Source: Corynespora cassiicola
Lineage: Eukaryota; Ascomycota; Dothideomycetes; Pleosporales; Corynesporascaceae
Reading direction: 5' to 3'
Length of the DNA: 64,000 nucleotides
Assembly (NCBI GenBank): GCA_022059125.1
Contig: JAEUWY010000012.1
Span: 1,612,001-1,676,000 of the forward strand
The notes beneath the pieces are model-generated. The model saw nothing but the letters and a program-made list of their open reading frames with translations. It was not told the origin of the DNA and did not search any database. Shown here one piece after another: positions 9,916 through 19,094 of this stretch; the first letter of the stretch is position 1, and every line of letters begins with the position of its first letter. The position numbers were made by a program, and so were the translations under genes.

Positions 9916-12335
9916 TCAGTACTCCATCTCCTCGACCGCCTCGGTATCGCCCCTCTTCTCCTTCTTCACCCACTCGACGAACTCGTCAATGACAGATGGC
10001 CATGAGGATTCCTCATTCCAGAAGCTCATAGCCTCGTCCTGCAAAGTGAGCTGCGCAAACTTCAAGGTCTCGTTCCACATGTCCTTGTTGACGCTCTTCT
10101 TCCAGCACGAATTGAGGAACTCAATCCACCACTCGGTCCATGGGCTGCTTGGACTTGACCACTTGACGGCGGAAAGGGGCGAAGTGAAGAGAAGCTCCCA
10201 GTAGGTGGTTGCCGTATCAAGCGGGACAGCCTTCTGGTTGCCGGTTTTCGCCAATTGAAAGGTGTACTTGTAGATTTTTGCAAACGCATCCTTGTCCAAA
10301 GCAAGGGTTTTCTTGAGGTTGTTCAGGTAGGCCTTCTGCTTGTCTATAGTATCGCAACTACAATGACATGTCAGCATATTGAATTCAAATTAGGGATCAA
10401 GACTCGATTGGGGCACTTGCCTGACTGCAGACCAGCCATCAACGAAACCCTCGCGGCTGATTTCACCCATTGTCGGGGCTTGTATAATCTCCAAGAGAGC
10501 AAGACTCTCCAGACCTTCCAGATCCACCTCAAGATGTTGAAAGTACTGCATCGAGCCCTCAACTCCTACAGAGTCTGGCTGATTGGCGACATCCTCTCGA
10601 TATTTGTCGAAGATTTTGTTCAAGTTGGGTTTGGTGCTTGACGATGCCGCTGGAGCTCCACCGCTAAAGAACCTGTAATTCTGGTCAGCTCCTGCAAATA
10701 TGGAACGCTGATAAATGATAGTGATTGATGGGAGAAGAACAACATCGAGTATTCCCCTCCTAGCATAGGACTACTGGAATGTTTGACTAGGGGTTGTTGT
10801 CTTGTGGCCAGATTGTTGGAGCTATACTGATTCCAAGGAGGCATAAAGGATACCGAATGTCCAGGTACCATTGGTACCGGGTTCGCAAGCGGCAAGCGAG
10901 CCGCCGGGGCTGTCACGCCAGCATACTGGGGATGAGGCTGTGTTAAACTCCCAGGATACGGCAATGAAACCCCTGCATTCATTTGCGGGTATGGATATTG
11001 CGGCTGTTGTCCAAAAACCACGTATGGGTGTACATATGGAGGGGGTCCAGGGACAGCATTCATGGGAGGAGGGGGTCGAGGAACAACATTCATGGAAGAT
11101 GTTCCTAGAGCCATTTGTGAAGGGAAATGGGGAATTGACGTAGGTTGCCGCATCCCCGCATAAGTGTTTTGGGCGTGGTACTGGTGATATGAGGGGGTGG
11201 CTGGAGATTGCAGTGAGGTAGCACGCTGAATCCGAGGAGCCGTGTTCGCAACACAAGGATTGGATGTGGATTGCGGATATGCATCCTGGGTGATTGGCCC
11301 TTTTGGGTTTCCATGAATGATTTGGCTCATGTACTCGCTCTGAACTCTCTGGCGATTTACCGCTTGCTGCACCTCCGTGTGTTGTTCATGCTGTGCAAAT
11401 ATTTGGCCTGAGGATATGGGCGAACCTCCGAAATAGCCAACATGGGGCTGCACGACCTGTTGCATGCCCTGTGGAAAGACTTGGTTGTTCTGCGACTGAG
11501 GGTATGCAAGCAATGAAGGTTGTTGGCGCTGCACAGCTTGACGCGGGTGAACAGTAGTGCCCTGGCTGTCTTGCGAGCCGTAAGAACTGGCACGTTCCTT
11601 GCGATGGCGTGCTGCTAGCTGTCTCGCCCTATCCTCAGAAGCTCCAAACATGATGCTGTATGTCGATGCTGGAGAGAGCGTGAATCGAACGAGGTCGAGG
11701 TAGGGAGCGTTGGTTGTATTGGTGACCGGGAAGTGGAAAACAACATGCTTCATCCATGCAATGACGCCCAATAAAGATCTCAAGAAGGCGCCAAAGAATG
11801 AAGGAATTCGGAGGAAGTGGCAATGGGTAATGCGACTCTTCTTGTTTCTTGCCGGAAGCTTCGAGTTAAGGCGACAGCCACCGCGATTCAGCAAGCGCAT
11901 GGTTCCTGCCAGACTCTGGCAGCCAAAACAGAGGGAGCAGGCCTATATTGTATTCCCGGATATTGGATTTCCTTGTCCTTCCCGAATAGCTCCATCCTCG
12001 CCGGTGTATATCCAGGGACCGTTCGGTATGTGCGGTTCGCGACTCGAAAATCCGTGGGACGATTACGAGCAGGGTACGTGCAGGAAAACGGAGGAAAGTG
12101 TCATATAACGCAGACGCAAGAACAACGGCACTTACGCGTTTACAGCATTCTGCGTGTCCCAGTTATGGCTCTTAAGCATCTGCATCGCCACCGTTAGCAC
12201 AGGCATATTGGGCGCTGCGGGCATGGCCTGGTGCAAGTTTTGACTTACGCGGATAGCCGAGTTACGGTCCAGGGAGGTTATGCTGGAGAACTGAGAAATA
12301 GCATTCTTCTGTTGTGTCGAGTAGCCTGGAGGCAT
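9916..12335 (-). CDS. DCN1: DCN1-like cullin neddylation protein
   Basis: Scaffold-type E3 for NEDD8/Rub1 that brings Ubc12 to cullins. Exons in coding order: 12249-12335, 12136-12179, 10421-10672 and 9916-10357, giving 274 residues, close to the yeast (269) and human (259) proteins. Residues 1-45 form the UBA-like domain (MPPGYSTQQKNAISQF, then LKSHNWDTQNAVNAFFSGG across two introns). The PONY/DUF298 domain follows at about residues 62-265 (NKIFDKYRED, SREGFVDGW, YTFQLAK, VPLDTATTYWELLF, WNMF-like and WPSVIDEFVEWV segments). Two features are odd. Intron 2 is about 1463 nt (10673-12135), roughly 25 times the usual size here, and carries a 340-codon ORF on the same strand. Intron 3 uses a GC donor (AG|GCAAGT). 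The start codon is set by the family N-terminus. Confidence 0.93.
10620..11651 (-). CDS. proline/glutamine-rich ORF inside DCN1 intron 2
   Basis: An open frame from the ATG at 11651 runs the same way as DCN1 almost entirely inside its second intron; its stop at 10620 falls within DCN1 exon 3 in another frame. The encoded sequence starts MFGASEDRARQLAARHRKE, a charged helical start typical of real proteins, then becomes rich in Pro, Gln, Tyr, His and Ser, with PPPP and PQYPYPQ runs. I recognise no family. The last residues, read through the DCN1 acceptor region, do not look coding, so the true 3' end is probably formed by splicing. Options: a nested gene, an alternative first exon spliced into DCN1 exon 3 (only weak donors such as AT|GTTGTT or CA|GTATAG have the right phase), or chance. 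Confidence 0.4.
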   Translation of the reverse strand: MFGASEDRARQLAARHRKERASSYGSQDSQGTTVHPRQAVQRQQPSLLAYPQSQNNQVFPQGMQQVVQPHVGYFGGSPISSGQIFAQHEQHTEVQQAVNRQRVQSEYMSQIIHGNPKGPITQDAYPQSTSNPCVANTAPRIQRATSLQSPATPSYHQYHAQNTYAGMRQPTSIPHFPSQMALGTSSMNVVPRPPPPMNAVPGPPPYVHPYVVFGQQPQYPYPQMNAGVSLPYPGSLTQPHPQYAGVTAPAARLPLANPVPMVPGHSVSFMPPWNQYSSNNLATRQQPLVKHSSSPMLGGEYSMLFFSHQSLSFISVPYLQELTRITGSLAVELQRHRQAPNPT

Positions 12336-13479
12336 TTTGGCATCAGCGGTGTTCTTGGAAAAGGCGCTCGAGGGCACGGAATGCCCCTCTGTCAGATTGC
12401 GGGGCGGCTTGACGGGAGGAAATGGGAGGAAATGAGATGGAAAGGGCGATAGAAGGAACAAGTGGTGGCGCGGCGGCGTGAGGACACAAGGGCAAACAGG
12501 TGCGGCGTTGGGTCGGGAGGGCTGGGCTCGGTGATGTACAGGCGATAGGCAGGCAGCGGTTGACGCGATCAACAGGAATTGACGAGCTGGCGGATGGACC
12601 CCTCACCCAAGCCTCGCAACTCAGGCGCGCGGGCAGGCCGCAGGCCGCAGGCGTGGCACCGTGGCTAGTGAGCCCCGGCTCCGGCCCAACTTCCCAGGTC
12701 CCGTGCAACGGCCCGCTACGCACCGCCCGTGGTCCCATGGATGCATGTCAACGGCAGGGCACGAGGATTGCCACTCACCGGTACTCTTCCCCCTTGCGGC
12801 CTTTGTGCTTTTGCTCTTCTTCGCAGGCGCGTCCATCATGTCGTGGCCTTTGTCAGCGGCGGCCTTGCGCTTGGCCATGGGCGGGTCGTGGGCTGCGGGT
12901 GCACAGCTCCGGATGGCGTCGAGCAGCCTCCGCATGCACGGGGCGTCTTGCGGGGAACGCCAGTGCGGTGGTTGTGCGGGCTGGGTGCGGTGGACAGTGG
13001 ACAGTGGACAGTGGATAGTGGTCAGTGGACACAAGTGGGCATGCCCGAGTCTGGAGAGGCTTCACTCCAATGGCTTGCCGTTTGTTGCTGCGGTAATCGC
13101 CGTGGCCAGGCACCCGCTGTCGAGGGAAGGCGCGTGCGACTTCACCTGGGTCCGTCCACGGTCCCTTCGGCAGAGCGTCCAGCTGGTAGAAAAAGTAAAG
13201 CTGCGGGTCCGCCTCTCTCTTCCTTTTCTGCCCTCTCTCCACGGTGAAGGCGGACCCACCGTACCTTGGTACCTAGGCCTAGACACTGCATCCATGCCGC
13301 TCCGAGTGACAATTTCAATCATAGCGCGCTGAATCGCTCAGGTATATACCATCCCATAGCTGAATATACAAATTACACCCCCCGTCACCTTAAAAAACGC
13401 TCTCGTTGCATCCTTCTCGCTCTGCGAAAATCCCATCCGACTACCCCGACACCGCAACCCCCCCCAAAAAGCCAGTTGC
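12336..13479. other. intergenic between MVP1 3' end and DCN1 5' end
   Basis: About 1.1 kb that includes the DCN1 leader and promoter and the MVP1 3' flank. It contains the short tandem repeat listed separately. A Lys/Ala-rich minus-strand frame begins at an ATG at 12878 and reaches a good GTGAGT splice donor, but no convincing following exon could be assigned. Confidence 0.45.
12990..13032. repeat. short tandem repeat of a 7-nt GTGGACA-type unit
   Basis: About six consecutive copies of a heptamer with the consensus GTGGACA fill this stretch. The first three are exact and the later ones carry single changes (GTGGATA, GTGGTCA). The array lies in non-coding sequence upstream of DCN1. It may be a simple microsatellite-like expansion. 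Confidence 0.85.
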
Positions 13480-15888
13480 CTAGTCGCCAAGCGGCATTCC
13501 ATCCACCTCCTCACTGAGTACACGCCAGTTGTCCGCCTGCAGTTCCGCATACTTCACTCTCTCCTGGCTCCAGTCCTGGTGCAGTCGGCTGACGTGGTAC
13601 TGGCTTTGTTGGAAGAACAACAGTTCGTCTCGGATGCACTCTTTGATGAAGACTCCGCGGGCATGCTGCTGCACAATCGACTCCTTATCCTGCTTATCGT
13701 CAGCAAATGTCCTGTTTCACCAAGTACAGCTTACATACCCTGAAAATCGCGTCTTCGACCTTCTCTGCTTCGCCTGGCTTGATCAGTTCCGCTGGTTTGT
13801 TGCGAATCGCCTGCAGCTTCTGTTCATTGGTGGCGATCCTCTTCTCCAGGTAGGGAATGTTGTCCTTGGCATACTTGTCTCGTCGATCAAACATGTCTCG
13901 CATGCTGACCAACGAGTCCCTCTGCCGCTTCAAGTCCTCCAAAACTCCTTCCTCCCAACCCTTGGCTTCGTCTTCGAGCAGTGCCCTCGATTGTTCAAGA
14001 TGCTTGGCCGCCGAGCTGAGCCCTTCATTGAGTAGAGGGACATCGTTGGTATCACAAGCATACGTATCCTTGGACGTTTCCGTCAGGGTATGCAGTGCCG
14101 TTGAGAAGCGCAGGTATTCGGCGGCCATGCCCTCGTTGCGTTTCGTAAGCCGCTCCATCATACTACACAGATTGATATAGATCTCTGCAGAGCGACGCAC
14201 GCCAGCCCTGACCGTATCGAAGAGTTCGGGAAGGGTTTTGGGCAGTGAGTCTTCAAGGTCCGGGGGAAGAGGCTTGCCGGTGAACTCTTCTTGAACCGAA
14301 ATAGTGGCTTGCTTGCGCCAGACGGCGAGCTCCTGCATGTACCGTCAGTATTGCCCTCGGTTGCACCGCATGGGAGATGGCCTACGGTAGGCACAGTCAA
14401 GAACATGACGACCAGTTGCTCTTGGCTGAGCACAGGGTGTCTGGCAAGAGCATTCGTGAATCGTGCCAGACCTCGTCTCCTCTTCTCGACGAAGCTTGCG
14501 TCGGCAGCTATGTAGTTGCCGTTGACTAGGGGATTCTCAATAAACATTGGATACCTGGATATGGAGAAACTTACTTGCGACCCTCTTTGGCGGTAACAGC
14601 GGTAGCTGTCGAAATGGATACCGTTTGTGCAGACAATCCAGCAGCCACACAAAGTCGCTGTAGCGACGAACGACTTTGCTGTTGCGACGGGCACTAGCAA
14701 CCTCGTAGTTTCGGTGCTGGAACATGAACATGCCTTCCTTTTCGGCAATAGCCGTCACAGTGATGACTTCTTCTGGGCCAGTTCCTGCGATGCGCCCCCC
14801 ACCACCACCAAGGGCTCTGCCTAGTCCTGGTGGGGCGCTGGGGCCGCTCTCGCCAGTCGACGGTTGACCAAAGCCATCTCCCAAGCTACCGTTGTTGTGG
14901 TTGCTGTTGGAGAAGTTTTGGTGGGCCCCAGGGTAACCCCCCCACCCACCTTCACTGCCCAGCGAGCTGGGATGCTGCGATGCCTGGTTCGCGGCTGCAT
15001 TGGACGGTGTAGTGGCCGAGTGGGTCGTGAACTGGCTCGTTGTACGCGTCGCCGAGGGCGCATTGGCACCATTCGTTTGGGGCGGAACGGTGGTATAGCT
15101 GCTGTGATTGTGGCCTCTGTGAAGGTCGGGACTTCCCCAGGGGTCTGCCTCGGGGTCGCCAAAAGATTGCTTGCGCATGGCGGCACGCGACCTCTCTGGG
15201 GTGCTGGCTTGGGATGCCGGGGGTTGCTGTTGCTGCGGCGGCGGCGGGGTGGGTGATGGCGATCGCGGCTGTTCCTGGGCGGCGGGCGTGGGTTCGTTCA
15301 TGCTGGTATCTGGCTTTGCAGCCTTTGGGAGCTTTATCGAGGGGACGGGAAGATCTGACGTAGCATGCAGGTCAGTGCGAGCTCGAAGCGGATCACGGCA
15401 GGATACTCACTCCTCTTTCGCTCGTCCACACCATCCAGTGTGAGGTCGTCGCCTTCCTGGCCCAGGCCGATTAGGGCGAAGAGGACGTTGAACTCGTTCC
15501 GTCCCAGTCCAGCGTTATCTTGGTCGGGCTGCGCGACAATGTCCAGTATCTTGGACTGCGCGTCGCTGGCAAGGCCGCTATCGCCCAACAGCCGCTTGAT
15601 GGCGTCGAGGCTCACGCCGTTGGGTGCGCGATCGCCGTTTTCCAGCAGGGCATCGAAGGCGTCGATGTACGAGTCTGGCACGTCGGATGCGGGCAGCAGC
15701 GACTTGACCAGAGATCCGCGCGCCGCCTTCTTGGGCGTGGGAAAACCCCACGGGGAGTCGTCGCCGTGAAAGTCGTCGGCGAACAAGCTGTTGCCCGGTC
15801 GTCCCGCAGGCTTGGGGTCGTCGTCGAAGAGAGATGACGATTGTTTTGACCGCGAGGGCAGGTCGTCGTCGTCGCCAAAGAGAGACAT
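13480..15888 (-). CDS. MVP1: sorting nexin MVP1 (SNX8-type PX-BAR protein)
   Basis: Endosomal sorting nexin that binds phosphatidylinositol 3-phosphate and shapes recycling tubules. Exons in coding order: 15411-15888, 14575-15354, 14386-14525, 13739-14332 and 13480-13689, giving 733 residues. The N-terminus MSLFGDDDDLPS is typical of fungal Mvp1. Residues about 50-155 form the EH-like helical region (SLLPASDVPDSYIDAF, NEFNVLFALIGLGQEGDD). A long Pro/Gln/Asn-rich linker follows. The PX domain lies at about 350-455, with RRYSDFVWLLDCL and LPPKRVA bracketing the lipid pocket. The BAR domain fills about 465-733 (ELAVWRKQATISVQEEFTG, LEDLKRQRDSLVSMRD, DKESIVQQHARGVFIKECIRDEL) and ends in EGMPLGD. 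Introns are short, and I placed the one in the PX region by the family sequence RVAINGNYI. Confidence 0.95.
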
Positions 15889-16637
15889 TGCCGCTTTGGG
15901 GAGTCTGCGGCGTGGTTGCGCTTGGTGAACAGAGCCGAGGTCAGAATCCGCGATGGCTGAGGTGGAGCAACTGCAGGATCCGCAGTCCAGACGAAAGGCT
16001 TCACGGTGACGCCAACATGTCGGCCTCTCGAGCTATGAGATGCGGCGGAGGTCGCTGCACGGAACAGGGAGCTCGGTCGTCCTGGCCTGGTCCGAGCTTC
16101 GATAGGGCACCCAAGCAGCGAGCTTAACCTCATGCTTGGCACATCGGCATTGCAGCCTCGAATCATGGCTGATTGCCGTGGCAGATTGCGGTGGGCCGCC
16201 GTCGATAGTACTCAGGAAATTGATGCTTTTGCATTCCTCACTAACGGTCGTACTACAGGGCTATCGTGGGCAGAGCCCATCTGTGTATCTAAATCCTCTT
16301 GCTCGCCAGACGCCAGCAATGAACATGTTCCAATCCGCCAGCCAAACCTTCAGGCCGAATCTCGTAAATCGGCGGGTATCCCTAGATCGTCCCAAAATCC
16401 CAGTTCCTACAAATCAGACATTTCTCCAATATCAGAAACCCCCCAAAAAATCAATAAAAAAACCGTTCGCCAAAGCTCATGCTATGCAGGATATACGACT
16501 CGATGCCCCCTATGAATGCGCCCGAAAGGGCCCGCGTTGCCGACTGTACGCCATTCCCAAGACTTTTTCAATATACACTGGGACTAAATCGGTATAAAAT
16601 ATGAACAGAAGAATGAGCAAGAGGTGCTCGAGGTCGA
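15889..16637. other. intergenic: MVP1 promoter and palH 3' flank
   Basis: About 750 nt between the start codon of MVP1 and the stop codon of the palH homologue, both on the minus strand. The left part should carry the MVP1 leader and promoter. Overlapping frames of up to about 150 codons on the plus strand show no family resemblance, so I do not call them. Confidence 0.45.
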
Positions 16638-19094
16638 CTACCTGTCGTGGTTGGTTGGTGTTTGCGGCTGGTCTGTCAATGTGCTCGTGGCTTGGCCCTC
16701 AGATAGTGCCGGCGTCGACGATGCTGCGTGTTCCTGGACCTCGGCGCCCAGTATACCCGATGTGGGAGGTTGGGGCGAGGAAATGCCATCAGCATCTGGT
16801 TGCTGTCGCGTGTTTGGACGCTGGAAGGTCTCAGGAGTGAACCGTATGCGAGAAGCACGGTTGGAAATGTTGCCGGTCGAGTCTTGGACGGTATCGCTGG
16901 AGTTGTTTGACGTTTCTGGCTCATCAGATTGGCTATCGTGAGTGCTATCCTCTGCAACAGCTGCCAGAGCAGGAGTTACCTCGCGGCCAATCTGTATGCC
17001 TGCTGTATCTGATACTTCGTCTTGTTGTGCCAGGTTTTCAGGTGACCATGTTCTTCCGCGTGGTTGAGCTGGAATGATGGTGACAGGCAAATTCACCTCA
17101 AGTTGTTGTCCTACATTCTTCTTGTTTCGGAATTTCTCACCTTGGTGGGCAGCGAAGGTACCGAGACGGTCCTTCAAAGCCAGGCCGGTGTAATTCCGAG
17201 GTGGTATGTTGGCCGAAACATCCTCCACCACGAGTGGTTCAATAACGCGCCCTCGTTGGACTTCGGGTGGTGGTGATCGACCTTTGCGCCGGAAAGGATT
17301 GGCAACAGTTTGCCAATTCCATTTACCACGGCTTTGAGAAAGGGCTGCGTCTGATGTGACCTCGATGCCTTTTTCCGGATCAACGTTTTCCGCATTCGCT
17401 GTTTGGCCCGGTGTGTTGTTTGCTCCTTCGTGGGAGAAGACACGCCTCAGGCGCTCTTCCAAGGGTACAGGTTGCTGAATGGTTGGCGGGGACTCGCTGA
17501 TAGGATGGTATCGTACGGTATATACGGTGCTGTCTGCACTCGTTGTGTCGGTTCTGCTAACTGGGGTGGCGATGACAGGAGGTGGGCTTTGTAGGGGCAA
17601 GTATGCTCGCGAGGTTCGGTCTCCACGATGAGCAGATTCGGAGCGTCGGTGTGCTGGTTGTGGTGCCGGAATATGGATGGTTCGTTTTTTGCGCGCTTCT
17701 GTTGACGGTTCCCGCCTGGATCGACCCAGGCGGTGGGCAAGGTTGGCGAAGCCATGACCAGTGATTCCCGATGCAAAGATACCGCCTCCACCTCCTGCTC
17801 CACCGCCATTTCCACCGTCTTTGGGCTTCTTCAAATCGTCGTTCAAGTAGCTTTGTCGGTGTGAACGTGGCCAGTTGATCTCGTGAGATGGAGTCGAGTC
17901 GAGCATCTCATCGCCGTCATAGATCTCTCTCCCTAATATTCCGTCTTTTCTTTCTTCTCTTTCTAGCGCTTCGATACGCTCCACCCACTCCCATACAATC
18001 ACACTGGCGGCAGCGGCTCCCACCCAACGAAAGTAATCACCCCAGCCCGCAATGGTATAGTTAGAGATGTCTGTAATGAAGAACACGACGGGGGTAAGAA
18101 TGGCGACTATGGAGAGTAGAGCAACAATGCTCATGTTCCACATCATGGAGTGGTAGAAGGCGTAGCGCCGCTTGGTAACGGCGTAGTACATGACCCAGGC
18201 AGCATACAGCATGCTAAGGGAGAGTTGGAAAAGGTAGCTAAGAGCGGGGATGGCGGTTTCGAAATGTCGAGGGCTTGGTTTATCGTTGTAGGGACCGAAG
18301 CTGTTGAGGCAGCTGAAGACGATGTCGAGGAGAATCAGGGCGAATCCGACCCACTTGATGATGACCTTCTCTTTGTGGCGCGGGAAGAGGCGGATCAGGG
18401 TCTGTACCTGGGCAAGCCAGAGGAAGATGTCGGAAATGACGCGTGAAACCTTGATCTCGGTGCCGGAAACGACCTCGTTGCGCAGCTGCATGGCGTCCAT
18501 GAAGCCCTCCTTGTACTGCCCCTCGGCAATCCTGAACGTGTCGGCAGTAGCGAGCGTCAGGGACACGGCGACGGTCAGGGCAGCGACCTTCTGGAGCCAC
18601 GGACGAGTGCCGACGCCGATGATGGAGCCGCCTCCGGAGGCTCCACTGATCATGCCCCGTCTACCCAACAGTCCCGAGCGCGGCGAGGCGCCCCCTACGA
18701 AGAAGGTGCGCGGGGTGATGATCAGCATAATCACCAACATCCAGGCGATAACGGTGGCAGCGCCTGTCGCGTAGGCCTGCGGGGTGATGGAGGCGTGAAA
18801 GGGGTCTCTGGTGTCGGCGATGCTCGTGACTCCTCCTGACTCCTCCCCTAGTTGCGAGCGTTCGGGCGAATAGCATTTGGGCGTGAAGGTGGCGTCGGTC
18901 TCGAGGACGATGGTGTTTCCGGGCGATATCTCGACGGTGCCGCCTGTGAGGAGTTTGAACGGTTGGCAGTGCTGTCGCATCGAGTCAGCGGGTGCGAGGA
19001 GCGTCGCGGTCGTGGTACTCACGCGAAAGGACTCGGTGGTGGTTGGGTGGCCACCGAAGAGTTGCGCCCTTTTCCACCCCTCCGGGCCCTCCAT
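16638..19094 (-). CDS. palH: PalH/RIM21 plasma-membrane pH sensor
   Basis: Receptor of the ambient-pH (Pal/Rim) pathway, which signals alkaline conditions through PalF and ESCRT to activate PacC. The N-terminal extracellular part (HCQPFKLLTGGTVEI ... FTPKCY) holds the paired cysteines. Seven hydrophobic segments follow at about residues 105-405 of the unspliced frame, the last in WGDYFRWVGAAAASVIVWEW. Then comes the signature VERIEALEREERKDGILGRE and a long Pro/Ser-rich cytosolic tail with polyglycine. The frame from the ATG at 19094 is open for 818 codons, but 18972-19022 has a perfect 51-nt intron layout (GTGAGT donor, GCTGAC branch, ACAG acceptor) and its in-frame sequence does not fit the family, so the mature protein is probably 801 residues. 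The gene diverges from CHS7 across a 2.9 kb region. Confidence 0.93.
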   Translation of the reverse strand: MEGPEGWKRAQLFGGHPTTTESFRVSTTTATLLAPADSMRQHCQPFKLLTGGTVEISPGNTIVLETDATFTPKCYSPERSQLGEESGGVTSIADTRDPFHASITPQAYATGAATVIAWMLVIMLIITPRTFFVGGASPRSGLLGRRGMISGASGGGSIIGVGTRPWLQKVAALTVAVSLTLATADTFRIAEGQYKEGFMDAMQLRNEVVSGTEIKVSRVISDIFLWLAQVQTLIRLFPRHKEKVIIKWVGFALILLDIVFSCLNSFGPYNDKPSPRHFETAIPALSYLFQLSLSMLYAAWVMYYAVTKRRYAFYHSMMWNMSIVALLSIVAILTPVVFFITDISNYTIAGWGDYFRWVGAAAASVIVWEWVERIEALEREERKDGILGREIYDGDEMLDSTPSHEINWPRSHRQSYLNDDLKKPKDGGNGGGAGGGGGIFASGITGHGFANLAHRLGRSRREPSTEARKKRTIHIPAPQPAHRRSESAHRGDRTSRAYLPLQSPPPVIATPVSRTDTTSADSTVYTVRYHPISESPPTIQQPVPLEERLRRVFSHEGANNTPGQTANAENVDPEKGIEVTSDAALSQSRGKWNWQTVANPFRRKGRSPPPEVQRGRVIEPLVVEDVSANIPPRNYTGLALKDRLGTFAAHQGEKFRNKKNVGQQLEVNLPVTIIPAQPRGRTWSPENLAQQDEVSDTAGIQIGREVTPALAAVAEDSTHDSQSDEPETSNNSSDTVQDSTGNISNRASRIRFTPETFQRPNTRQQPDADGISSPQPPTSGILGAEVQEHAASSTPALSEGQATSTLTDQPQTPTNHDR

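Noticed and set aside
12621..12878. Small Lys/Ala-rich frame MAKRKAAADKGHDMMDAPAK with a good GTGAGT donor
   Set aside because: The start looks protein-like, but the frame soon becomes low-complexity and I could not find a following exon with family support. It could be a first exon of an unseen gene or a leader ORF.
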